From: Gammaproteobacteria bacterium | GTDB taxonomy: Bacteria > Pseudomonadota > Gammaproteobacteria > Acidiferrobacterales > Acidiferrobacteraceae | Assembly (NCBI GenBank): GCA_028064935.1 | Contig: JAPTWT010000233.1 | Location: forward strand, 1-20,545 | DNA length: 20,545 nucleotides | Direction of reading: 5' to 3' | Shown: in pieces, positions 7,671-14,221 of the stretch | Numbering within the stretch: position 1 is the stretch's first letter | Layout: every line of letters starts with the position of its first letter | Made by a program: the position numbers and the translations under genes | The notes under the pieces: generated by a model | Seen by the model: the letters and a program-made list of their open reading frames with translations, nothing else | Told to the model about the DNA's origin: nothing | The model's database searches: none

Positions 7671-9934
7671 TCCGGAATCCCAAAAACGTCGACCAGTGCC
7701 CCCCGAGTCGCACGGGAGGGAACCACGGCCTTATTCGCCTTCTCTAGCGAGGTCTTAAACTTGTCCAGCATCTTATTCACGCCTTTGAGCGCAGTCCCCA
7801 TGTCATCTAGGGCCGTATGGTCTAGGCCGACCGCTGTAAGAAGGGCTCCGTTTTCGGTGGCCACATCTTTTCCCTTCAGCACCTTGAGGGCGTTCGCCTC
7901 CGAGGCCAAGGGGTTGTATCCTTTTCGGAAATTACTGAGGGCCTTTGCCTGCACGGGTGTTAAGTGTGCCCTCGTCGCTATCGCATGGTTAAGCGCCGCC
8001 ACCTGGACTATCGGCACGCCTAAGAACCCCGCATCAGAAGCGTCTCGGTAGCTTCGGCGTATTCCTTGCGCCTTCATACCCGCGTTATATTTTTTATAGA
8101 CCGCGAGCGGTGACATGATAGAGGACACCATACTCGTAGCCAGCAGGGGAGAGACATGCCTTGCATCCATGAGTACGCGGCGCGTGGCCGCGTTCTTCAT
8201 ATCAGATGCGTACACGCCCGCACCGAGAAGCTTCTTCTGGCCGCTCGCAGTCGTAAAGGCATGAGGGTTGTTCCGCAGGGCATCCTGATAGAAGAACGTC
8301 AACGGCCCAGGGTGAGATAGCAGGGTGTTCCTCCCGTGGACAAGCCCTTGTACCACCGAGGCCTCGCCCGCCCCCGTTCGCATCGAGGCGAGGCCGGAGC
8401 CCAGGAGCCCCCCCATCAGGCGTGACGTCCCCTGCCCGCCGCCCACTAGGCCCTGCGCGTTCGCCAAGGCCTTCCAGGCGTTCGTCATGACATGGATAGA
8501 GGTCGCCCGGTCCACGCCTGCCGCGGTGCCGGCCTCAATGACCTTCTGGTACTGCCGGAGGACCGCGGCCGGGGCCCCGCCGCCGAACAGCGCCCCTTGG
8601 CGGGCCATACCGGCCAGTTCTTTTGACGGTAGCCCACGGAGGAACGGGAGCATTTTACCCGCTGTGGCGATCTGCCGGACATCGGCCGCCGTGCCTTTGT
8701 TCGACCCTCCGGTGATGCCGTAGGCCGAGGCTATCCCCATCGCGTCCGCGCCGGTGACGCCTAAGCGGTTCATCCACGGTTTGAACTTCCCCCCAGAATA
8801 GAACTGGCTCAGGAGCGACTTTCCGCTCGTCCCGTAGCCGAACTGCCCGGAGAGGCGGGATGCGGAACGCCGAAGGTCCGAGTACGGGCGCTCGGTACCG
8901 AGGATGCCCTGGATCATGTTCGGGCCTTTCCAGGCAGCGCCCGCGACCGCTAAAGCCGCAGTCCCTCCGATCATCGCGGGGTCAACGAGATCCCCTAGCA
9001 TCGACCCTTCCATGGCGTCTTTGATGAGCGACCCTATAGGCGAGCGCGTAGCGCCCCGGCCGAAGCGGCCCTGGCCCATGCGCCCATAATGCTGGCGCGC
9101 AGTGCGGACGGCGGCTAAATGCTGCTGGGCGAGGCGGTATTCCTTATCATCCGTCCCGCTGATCTTCGAGAGCAGTTTGACTTGCTTCTCAGCATTACGC
9201 TCCAGCTTCCTCGCCCCGTGGAACTGCGTGCGGAAGTCGCGCCGTGACCCGGAGGCCAGGGCCCCTTCCATACCCCCCACGGAGCCGGTGAGAAGCCCCT
9301 GCCGCCGTTGGGCGCCCATGGTAGAGAGCGCTCCGGCCTCCTTGTCTGCGGCTCGACGAGTCGCGCGCGCAAGCCTTTCTTGTGAAGCCCGGTAGGCGCT
9401 CACATGAGCGTCCGCCGAACCTCCGGCCATCGCCGCCTGATAGGCCCCCACATGACCAGAGGCGTCTACGCCAGGGACCATCATCGCCCGGCGCCGCGCC
9501 CTGACATGCGCCCCGCGGAAGCGGCGATACTCCGCCGATGCCGATCCTAGCGCGCCGGATGCAATAGCGTCGGGAACGACCCCGGCACCCGAGAGGGTGC
9601 GGGTGAGTATCTGGATGTTCTGATACTGTCGGCGCACGCCGGCGGCCGAACGACTTGACCCGGCACCGCCTTGCATCTGTCGATGGAGACGTGTGACCTG
9701 TGAAGTTAGCGCGCGCTGTGCGGCCTTTTGATTGCTTACGCCGGTCTTCGAGTTGCCCCCGAATAACTGCTGCGAAGGGTCAGCTACGTCCAGCATTTCC
9801 TTAAAGAGCCGCGCCGTGGCGGGGTTGGGGCGTTTCAGGAAGTCGTCAAATAACTGTTCGAGGCGGGATTTCCCTTCGCCCTCGCCGCCACCCGACCCCC
9901 CGACCCGTGACCCTGTGATCTTAATTCGTGCCAT
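7667..9934 (-). CDS. Tail tape measure protein
   Basis: This 755-residue protein directly follows the overlapping chaperone pair and precedes the hub, the canonical tape measure position. The sequence is long, Ala/Gly/Arg-rich and largely helical. It has a flexible Gly-rich N-terminus (GGSGGGEGEGK), basic helical stretches to about residue 290 (RASQERLARATRRAADKEAG) and a hydrophobic segment near 319-335 (DPAMIGGTAALAVAGAAW). Such hydrophobic patches are common in tape measures, which line the tube and may enter the host membrane. At the family's usual 0.15 nm per residue it would set a tail of roughly 110 nm. No peptidase or lytic domain is evident. The ATG at 9934 has GGAG 8 nt upstream and overlaps the end of the chaperone extension by 14 nt. 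Confidence 0.8.
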   Translation of the reverse strand: MARIKITGSRVGGSGGGEGEGKSRLEQLFDDFLKRPNPATARLFKEMLDVADPSQQLFGGNSKTGVSNQKAAQRALTSQVTRLHRQMQGGAGSSRSAAGVRRQYQNIQILTRTLSGAGVVPDAIASGALGSASAEYRRFRGAHVRARRRAMMVPGVDASGHVGAYQAAMAGGSADAHVSAYRASQERLARATRRAADKEAGALSTMGAQRRQGLLTGSVGGMEGALASGSRRDFRTQFHGARKLERNAEKQVKLLSKISGTDDKEYRLAQQHLAAVRTARQHYGRMGQGRFGRGATRSPIGSLIKDAMEGSMLGDLVDPAMIGGTAALAVAGAAWKGPNMIQGILGTERPYSDLRRSASRLSGQFGYGTSGKSLLSQFYSGGKFKPWMNRLGVTGADAMGIASAYGITGGSNKGTAADVRQIATAGKMLPFLRGLPSKELAGMARQGALFGGGAPAAVLRQYQKVIEAGTAAGVDRATSIHVMTNAWKALANAQGLVGGGQGTSRLMGGLLGSGLASMRTGAGEASVVQGLVHGRNTLLSHPGPLTFFYQDALRNNPHAFTTASGQKKLLGAGVYASDMKNAATRRVLMDARHVSPLLATSMVSSIMSPLAVYKKYNAGMKAQGIRRSYRDASDAGFLGVPIVQVAALNHAIATRAHLTPVQAKALSNFRKGYNPLASEANALKVLKGKDVATENGALLTAVGLDHTALDDMGTALKGVNKMLDKFKTSLEKANKAVVPSRATRGALVDVFGIPE

Positions 9935-10283
9935 CGTGCGCTCCTGGGTGTCTATGTGCGGCTCTTAGCTTCTTCGCCGCCTCTATAGCGGCCTGTGACA
10001 CGCCGCGCATCAGCGGCCCGTCGTTTAGAAGCACCTCGCTCCACGCTGCGGCAATGGCCTCGGGCCGTAACTCTCCGGGCCGTTCCAAAGTGACGCCCGG
10101 CGTCTCCGCCGCGTGCATCTCCAAGATCCAGTCCATCTGCGCGGTGTTCAGCTCCTGCACCGCATCCGAGAACGGACTAGCCTTCAGGACCTGCGCTACG
10201 GTCCACAGACGCTGACTGCGTGGATCCTTCGGCCGGGGGAACGACGCCACGAAAGGTATCGAGGGCCGCAAGATAGCCCTCAT
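9921..10283 (-). CDS. Tail assembly chaperone, second frame (probable frameshift extension)
   Basis: This frame overlaps the end of the upstream chaperone gene in the +1 frame (the same frame as -2) and ends 14 nt inside the tape measure gene. The arrangement matches the lambda G/GT, P2 E/E' and Mu tail chaperone pairs, where the second product is made by programmed frameshifting. The nearest upstream stop in this frame is TGA at 10293-10295, so any shift must occur between there and the first gene's TAG at 10177-10179. An ATG at 10283 could also start a separate 120-residue protein. Its perfect AAGGAGGT sits only about 3 nt upstream, which is unusually close. The C-terminal helical sequence (VLKASPFSDAVQELNTAQMDWI) fits a chaperone T-domain that contacts the tape measure. 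Confidence 0.72.
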   Translation of the reverse strand: MRAILRPSIPFVASFPRPKDPRSQRLWTVAQVLKASPFSDAVQELNTAQMDWILEMHAAETPGVTLERPGELRPEAIAAAWSEVLLNDGPLMRGVSQAAIEAAKKLRAAHRHPGAHDGTN

Positions 10284-10614
10284 AGACCTCCTTCACCGGT
10301 GCAGACTCCGGCAGTTTGCTGGCGTCCAATACCGGGCGTCCGTCCGGGCCCGTAGACCACCAACTGTCGTCCGAGGCGCGCTTGAGCAACACCTGGATGG
10401 TGGCGAGCGCCTGATAGAAGAAGAAGGTCTCGAAGTCCAGCCCCTCGGGGGCCCCGATCCCGGCCGGGTCGTCCTGCGCGCGCAGCCAGCGAGCAATGGA
10501 CCCCACCTTGGCCTCATCACGGATGGAGGGGATCTTGAAGACAAAGGTCTCGCCCTTGACGGTGACGGTGAGTTCGGTCTGGGTCAGGGGGTTCTGGGGG
10601 GTTTCTTGCGCCAT
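10177..10614 (-). CDS. Tail assembly chaperone, first frame
   Basis: This 145-residue protein starts at ATG 10614 (MAQETPQNPLTQ), chosen because GGAG lies 8 nt upstream. A GTG at 10641 in the same frame has no such site. The sequence has an N-terminal beta-like strand (TELTVTVKGETFVFKIPSI), then acidic and helical stretches. It has the size and position of gpG/gpE-type chaperones: after the tube gene and before the tape measure. Chaperones coat the tape measure during tail assembly and are absent from mature virions. It is the first gene after the terminator at 10669-10692, so it is probably transcribed by read-through at a lower level than tube and sheath. Identification rests on synteny and the overlapping second frame, not on a recognised domain. 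Confidence 0.75.
   Translation of the reverse strand: MAQETPQNPLTQTELTVTVKGETFVFKIPSIRDEAKVGSIARWLRAQDDPAGIGAPEGLDFETFFFYQALATIQVLLKRASDDSWWSTGPDGRPVLDASKLPESAPVKEVYEGYLAALDTFRGVVPPAEGSTQSASVDRSAGPEG
10235..10239 (-). other. Candidate frameshift slip site (CCCCC run)
   Basis: Within the chaperone overlap the first frame reads GTT CCC CCG GCC. A +1 slip of the proline tRNA on CCC, or a -2 slip on CCG, keeps cognate or near-cognate pairing and enters the second frame at CGG. It is the only homopolymer run of five in the overlap. The fused product would continue from ...RGVVP into RPKDPRSQRLW. The site is inferred; no stimulatory structure was worked out. Confidence 0.4.
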
Positions 10615-10668
10615 GGGGTGCTCCGTGGTAGATGAAAGCACACTCTACCTTAATCAAGAAAAAGGCGC

Positions 10669-10692
10669 AAAAAAACGCCGCCCGAAGGCGGC
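10669..10692 (-). terminator. Rho-independent terminator with UUCG tetraloop
   Basis: On the minus strand GCCGCC-TTCG-GGCGGC forms a perfect 6-bp GC stem with the extra-stable UUCG loop, followed by G and seven Ts. It lies 19 nt after the tube stop codon and before the chaperone start, so it would trim the transcript after sheath and tube and leave partial read-through for the tail assembly genes. Confidence 0.9.
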
Positions 10693-10711
10693 AATCACCC
10701 CCACAGTGATC

Positions 10712-11230
10712 TTAGAGGCCCGCGAGATTCAGCGCGGTGCCCATCAAGGCGGCTTGCTCGATCGTCTGAATGGCCTGGTTGCTGTTCAGGATCGACACGC
10801 CCAAGGCGTTCAGGATGTCCATGGCGGTGAATGACACCGCCTCGGTGATCGGCTGATTCGCCGGGATATTCAGGTTAAAGTTCTGCGCCACACACCCGAC
10901 GTAGGTCAGGATGGCGTTCGCGTTCTCGTCCATAATGTGGAAGTCGAAGCTGTTGTTGCTCAAAACTTCCAGCATCGAGGAGGGGTATCCTAGGAAGGCC
11001 AGGCCCTTCTTGGTCAACTGGAAACTGTCCAGGCTGACCGTGGGCTCGATGCGCAACTGCTGGATTTCCTGCGGCTTCGCCGACCCGATGCCGTACAGAG
11101 CCTCCGTGCCCCAGTCGTTGCTCGCACTGGAGGTCTGCCCAAACCCTATGGACAATTCCCCCAACATGATATTGACCATGTTGCCATTGCGGACCCCATA
11201 GGCCAACTGCTTCGCATCAAATCCCGGCAT
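10712..11230 (-). CDS. Major tail tube protein
   Basis: This 172-residue protein directly follows the sheath gene, the standard place for the myovirus tube. Elements include LGELSIGFGQTSSASNDWGTEALYGIG, PQEIQQLRIEPTVSLDSFQL, a central helix-like AFLGYPSSMLEVL, and C-terminal FNLNIPANQPITEAVSFTAMDIL. That last segment fits the strand-rich tube fold with a late 'E.vSf.a.di' motif. Hexamers stack to form the tube inside the sheath. The length agrees with other tube proteins (about 140-180 residues). The ATG has GGAG 6-7 nt upstream, and this site directly follows the sheath TAG (TAGGAG), so the two genes are coupled. A strong terminator follows. Confidence 0.85.
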   Translation of the reverse strand: MPGFDAKQLAYGVRNGNMVNIMLGELSIGFGQTSSASNDWGTEALYGIGSAKPQEIQQLRIEPTVSLDSFQLTKKGLAFLGYPSSMLEVLSNNSFDFHIMDENANAILTYVGCVAQNFNLNIPANQPITEAVSFTAMDILNALGVSILNSNQAIQTIEQAALMGTALNLAGL

Positions 11231-11239
11231 ACGTTACTC

Positions 11240-13030
11240 CTAGGCCACCAGCGACAGGGGCTGGATGGTCGTGTAAGTCGTGATGAAGTCCACCTGGCCC
11301 ACAAAGATCACCTTGACCGTGACACTCAGGGTGCTGGTCTCGCCGTTGTAGTTCAACAGCAGCGACTTGGGGTCCCACGCCACTAAGATGCCGTTGCTGC
11401 CTTCAGTGTAGATCAAGGCGTTCAACAGTTTCTTGGTCGCGTTCAGAGCGCGCGCCATGCCAAACGGCGAGGCGATCGTGCCGGTGTACGGCTGCAACAC
11501 CTGATTGCACGAGTACGCCAAGTAGTACCGGCACGCCACCTGCTGGTTGAAGACATTTTCCGGGTTGTTGTCGATCTGCCAGGTCGTCATGTCCCGGATG
11601 ATCGTCGGCACGCCGGTATTCGCCGACACATGGATCGGCATGACGCCGCCATTCGTCAACTGGCCGATCTGCGATTCGGTCAACTGCACTTCAACGCCCG
11701 TCCCATTCAGCGCCTTGTATGTCAAGGGCTCGGCCACGCGGTTGCCTGCGGCCATGGCCGCTGCCGCCGCCGCCACATACCGTCCGCCGTAAACCTGCGT
11801 CGTGCCCGTCGCCGTGTTGATCGCCTGGATGCCGGGATAGACATATGTGACGTTGATCGCGTCCATGTCCTTGGCGTACTGCAACGCCTGCGTCACGGTG
11901 TCGCCCACCGAACTGCCGGTGAAGTACCGACGATAGTTCCGCGCCGAGATACTGCTGGCGGTCGCCACATGCTGCTGGCCCAAGGCCATCACGCCGATAT
12001 CATTGCTGTCGGTGATGACCGTCCACGCCGGCGTAGTGAGCGCCAGGTTGAAGGCGTTCGCGTAGTCCTGAAGGGACGGCACCCCGTTCGTGGCCCCCGA
12101 GAAGTTCGAGAGCGGGATAACGACCGGCGCCTGCGCCGGAGCCGAAACCACCCCGCTGGGGATACTCGCCGCCGCGAGCGCGCTGGCATAGGTGTTCACG
12201 AAGAAGACAATATCGGTGAGCGTCGCGGTCACATCCACAAACTGATCAACCCCTGCGGCCGGGGCCGGAAGGGCTACGTCGGTGGCCGTGTCCAACTGTG
12301 AGGAAGGCAACGCTCCGTCGCTCACTACCTGTGCCGAGTAGTACCCGGTGCCGTTCAAGGCCTGCACAATGGCGGACACAGTGCCGTAGGTCTCGCCCGA
12401 CAAGGGGAGATTCAACGACTCGCCGGCGTTCGGGCTGTCTACGATGAAGTTGGTCGCCACGCCGCCCGAGGACGACACAGAGTAGGTGACGGTCGTCGCC
12501 GTGCCCGTGTAGGCCAACTGGAAGGGAAGGCCGAGGTTGTCGGCCACCGCCGTCTGCTGGGCACCGGAGTACCCTTGCTGCGCGGCGTAGCTATCGAAGA
12601 GCGTGAGCAGGACACCGCCCACGGTGCCCGCAGAGACCTCAACCTGGAGCATATTGCTCGGCGTGCCATACTGCGCGCTGAGGAGATTGACCACCGTTAC
12701 GCCGCCCGAGCTTTGGAGCGCGAAGGAACTCTGCGTGTTGGGTGCCGGATTGATATACGTCACTTTCTGCGCGCCGTTCAACTGCGGTGACGGCGTGAAG
12801 ATGAAGGGCAGGAACGCGGCCATAGGCCCGTTGCGTAACGTCTCGGCCAGTCCTTGCGAAGTCGTGTGCTTGATGATGGTCTGCGGCACGCCGCCATACC
12901 CTACGCCGATCACGAGCAGAGGCGGGGTTGCAGCGGGGTTGGCCGGCAGCGTGGCGTTTACGTTGTCGCCGTAGTACGCACCGGGGAGGATGAGCTCCTG
13001 CCCGTTAAACTGTCCATTGACGGAGGGCAT
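11240..13030 (-). CDS. Tail sheath protein
   Basis: This 596-residue protein begins with a sheath-type N-terminus: GQELILPGAYYGDNV, then LLVIGVGYGGVPQTI. Its C-terminal part carries the conserved contractile core: NVFNQQVACRYYLAYSCNQVL, GTIASPFGMARALNATKKLLNAL, GNGI/GSNGILVAWDPK, and a final beta-hairpin TLSVTVKVIFVGQVDFITTYTTI. Such terminal strands interlock neighbouring sheath subunits. The middle (about residues 100-300) is a beta-rich, Ser/Gly-rich variable insertion expected on the outer surface. The ATG at 13030 has AGGAG 9 nt upstream, and that site lies inside the last codons of the preceding 57-residue gene, which suggests coupling. A sheath places this phage among contractile-tailed viruses. 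Confidence 0.92.
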   Translation of the reverse strand: MPSVNGQFNGQELILPGAYYGDNVNATLPANPAATPPLLVIGVGYGGVPQTIIKHTTSQGLAETLRNGPMAAFLPFIFTPSPQLNGAQKVTYINPAPNTQSSFALQSSGGVTVVNLLSAQYGTPSNMLQVEVSAGTVGGVLLTLFDSYAAQQGYSGAQQTAVADNLGLPFQLAYTGTATTVTYSVSSSGGVATNFIVDSPNAGESLNLPLSGETYGTVSAIVQALNGTGYYSAQVVSDGALPSSQLDTATDVALPAPAAGVDQFVDVTATLTDIVFFVNTYASALAAASIPSGVVSAPAQAPVVIPLSNFSGATNGVPSLQDYANAFNLALTTPAWTVITDSNDIGVMALGQQHVATASSISARNYRRYFTGSSVGDTVTQALQYAKDMDAINVTYVYPGIQAINTATGTTQVYGGRYVAAAAAAMAAGNRVAEPLTYKALNGTGVEVQLTESQIGQLTNGGVMPIHVSANTGVPTIIRDMTTWQIDNNPENVFNQQVACRYYLAYSCNQVLQPYTGTIASPFGMARALNATKKLLNALIYTEGSNGILVAWDPKSLLLNYNGETSTLSVTVKVIFVGQVDFITTYTTIQPLSLVA

Positions 13031-13033
13031 ATT

Positions 13034-13207
13034 CTATCGCTCCTGTACGACGGGCCGCGTGCGGTAAGTCTCCATCAGGGCGCGCCACTCTGAGACCGTG
13101 CGCTTCTCCCGGCGATGGAGTGTGCGGAGCACTCCATAAAACACCTCGTCGTGGGTCTTGGCGACGTGTGAGAAAAACCGATCGAGAGGGATCTTGACTT
13201 CGTTCAT
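13034..13207 (-). CDS. Small protein (57 aa) upstream of the sheath, function unknown
   Basis: Translating the minus strand from ATG 13207 to TAG 13034 gives a 57-residue basic, helix-rich protein: MNEVKIPLDRFFSHVAKTHD, then EVFYGVLRTLHRREKRTVSE and WRALMETYRTRPVVQER. The frame fills the gap between the late promoter region and the sheath gene, and its last codons contain the sheath ribosome binding site (CAGGAGCGATAG). Its own ribosome binding site is weak (GGGG about 10 nt upstream). It is the first gene of the sheath-tube transcript. The two-helix look and the coupling make it likely to be real. I do not recognise a family. It could be a leader protein, a sheath-specific accessory factor or a regulator. 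Confidence 0.6.
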   Translation of the reverse strand: MNEVKIPLDRFFSHVAKTHDEVFYGVLRTLHRREKRTVSEWRALMETYRTRPVVQER

Positions 13208-13224
13208 GGCGATTCAGCCCCGCG

Positions 13225-13243
13225 CCTATAGTGGGGGTGATTA
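13225..13243 (-). promoter_or_regulatory. T7-type promoter-like motif upstream of the sheath operon
   Basis: The minus strand reads TAATCACCCCCACTATAGG. It matches the T7 class III core TAATACGACTCACTATAGG at 14 of 19 positions, including the AT-rich TAAT end and the whole CACTATAGG initiation end. Mismatches fall mainly in the specificity segment. Initiation would be at G13226, giving a 19-nt leader before the ATG at 13207. Chance cannot be excluded. Confidence 0.3.
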
Positions 13244-13245
13244 TA
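13240..13245 (-). promoter_or_regulatory. Perfect -10 box (TATAAT) for the sheath-tube operon
   Basis: Minus-strand TATAAT lies 33 nt before the ATG of the 57-residue gene. The spacer upstream is a C-rich run and the -35 position (TCGGCT at 17-bp spacing) is poor. Either an activator is needed or the element belongs to the overlapping T7-like motif. It is the only plausible minus-strand promoter in the divergent gap that feeds sheath and tube. Confidence 0.5.
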
Positions 13246-13278
13246 TAGCGGGGGGGGCGGGAGAGCCGAAAAGGAGGC

Positions 13279-13316
13279 CTGTTGATAGGGATGACCTATC
13301 TTTTGCCAACCAACAG
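13279..13316. repeat. Nested inverted repeats in the divergent intergenic region
   Basis: GATAGG (13284-13289) pairs with CCTATC (13295-13300) around a 5-nt loop and is followed by TTTT. It is nested inside CTGTTG (13279-13284) and CAACAG (13311-13316). It lies between the leftward promoter and the rightward gene at 13368. It could be an operator dyad or a weak plus-strand terminator that blocks stray transcription. Confidence 0.45.
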
Positions 13317-13367
13317 TGATTTAATTAGCAGCGACGGGCCTGCCGAGGCCGGTAAAGGAGAGAAGCG

Positions 13368-13730
13368 ATGAGCCCTGGTACAAACGACTGTGCGGACATT
13401 GACCTTACAGATAGTTGGCGAGTGAAACGCGGCAGTGCGTACTGCCATGAGGGTGAGCGCTTTTACCCCACCAACAAGCCAAACCCTACCCCCGGCCGTG
13501 TTTACGGGCTGGTAGAAGGATGCAACATAGAACAGGACATGCCATTGGACTGGCTGGAGCCCTTCTATGAGCCGCCGCGCTATATTATGTATGTGCAGGC
13601 GGACGAGGGCGGGGGCGTTTTCATGGCTACAGGCTTCAACACGTCTGTAAAGCCTGGGGCTGCGCGAGTCATTGTTTGGCGGGACGAGGAAGGGAAAACG
13701 CATGTTAAACCTGACGGGGGTCTGGAATGA
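13368..13730 (+). CDS. Accessory protein of unknown function (120 aa), plus strand
   Basis: This gene is transcribed against the structural cluster. The ATG at 13368 has AAAGGAGAG about 8 nt upstream, a good ribosome binding site. The protein has an acidic N-terminal part, GERFYPTNKPNPTPGRVYG, a central PRYIMYVQADEGGGVFMATG strand region, and VIVWRDEEGKTHVKPDG near the end. This suggests a small alpha/beta or beta protein. No catalytic motif, signal peptide or membrane segment is visible, and I do not recognise a family. It overlaps the next gene by ATGA, so the two form an operon that ends at the terminator at 14169. The orientation, its own operon and a base composition that looks less GC-rich than the neighbours fit a moron (an added non-structural gene). 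Confidence 0.7.
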   Translation: MSPGTNDCADIDLTDSWRVKRGSAYCHEGERFYPTNKPNPTPGRVYGLVEGCNIEQDMPLDWLEPFYEPPRYIMYVQADEGGGVFMATGFNTSVKPGAARVIVWRDEEGKTHVKPDGGLE

Positions 13731-14170
13731 CCAGACAAAGATTCACTGCCGAACAGATCGAAGAGGCTCAGAAGCAAGGGTATGTCTACACGAACCATGA
13801 TAGCGCTTTCAAAGTGGGCGACAAAGTAAAGCGCAAGGACGGCAGCGGGTTCTTAACGAATCACGGCACGGTCGTCGCCTGCCTCATGGCGCCGGAGTGG
13901 TACTTTGACGGGTATAAGCTCGTTTCAGAGAGGTACATCGCCACGGACTACTGCCAGAGTTTCTATGGGTATCGACTAGTTGCTACCCCGAGAGAAGAAG
14001 TGAAAGGGGCTCCATACCTTCCCCTACTCGTCGTAGAGATTGACTTTAGGCTCGGGTTCGGGCTCGAACGTCGCGAAGAGACACTAGGCAGCATCGCTTT
14101 ACTCGACGCCCCGCGGTATCTCCGTGTGTTTGAGAATTCAATGGAGAAAGTCGCGGAAGAAGCTCAGTAA
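13727..14170 (+). CDS. Accessory protein of unknown function (147 aa), plus strand
   Basis: This is the second gene of the rightward pair, coupled to the first by ATGA. The N-terminus is a short helix (QRFTAEQIEEAQKQGYVYTN). Residues about 27-50 read FKVGDKVKRKDGSGF...HGTVVACL, the look of a small SH3/KOW-like beta barrel (GDxV...G.V). The rest is mixed strand and helix (YFDGYKLVSERYIATDY, PYLPLLVVEIDF), with a helical C-terminus (FENSMEKVAEEAQ). No enzymatic motif was found. The barrel reading is a weak inference. The stop codon forms the first bases of a bidirectional terminator, so this operon is sealed off from the structural cluster on its right. Confidence 0.7.
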   Translation: MTRQRFTAEQIEEAQKQGYVYTNHDSAFKVGDKVKRKDGSGFLTNHGTVVACLMAPEWYFDGYKLVSERYIATDYCQSFYGYRLVATPREEVKGAPYLPLLVVEIDFRLGFGLERREETLGSIALLDAPRYLRVFENSMEKVAEEAQ

Positions 14171-14193
14171 AAAGCCCTCTAGGGGGCTTTTTT
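14169..14193. terminator. Bidirectional rho-independent terminator
   Basis: AAAAAGCCC-TCTAGG-GGGCTTTTT forms a 9-bp stem with A and T tracts on opposite sides. It can end both the rightward accessory operon (its TAA overlaps the stem start) and leftward transcription from the probable tail-terminator gene, whose stop is at 14222. Confidence 0.9.
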
Positions 14194-14221
14194 ATGCATC
14201 CGGGCTAGGGGGAAGGGTTTA

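Noticed and set aside
9034..9039. Other CTATAG sites (also at 5214 and 9983) as further T7-like promoters
   Set aside because: They lie inside coding sequence and lack the TAAT and CACTATAGG context.
10615..10641. GTG start at 10641 for the first chaperone
   Set aside because: It has no Shine-Dalgarno, whereas ATG 10614 has GGAG 8 nt upstream.
11630..12301. 223-residue plus-strand frame opposite the sheath gene
   Set aside because: It is an Arg/His-rich shadow of the sheath coding strand.
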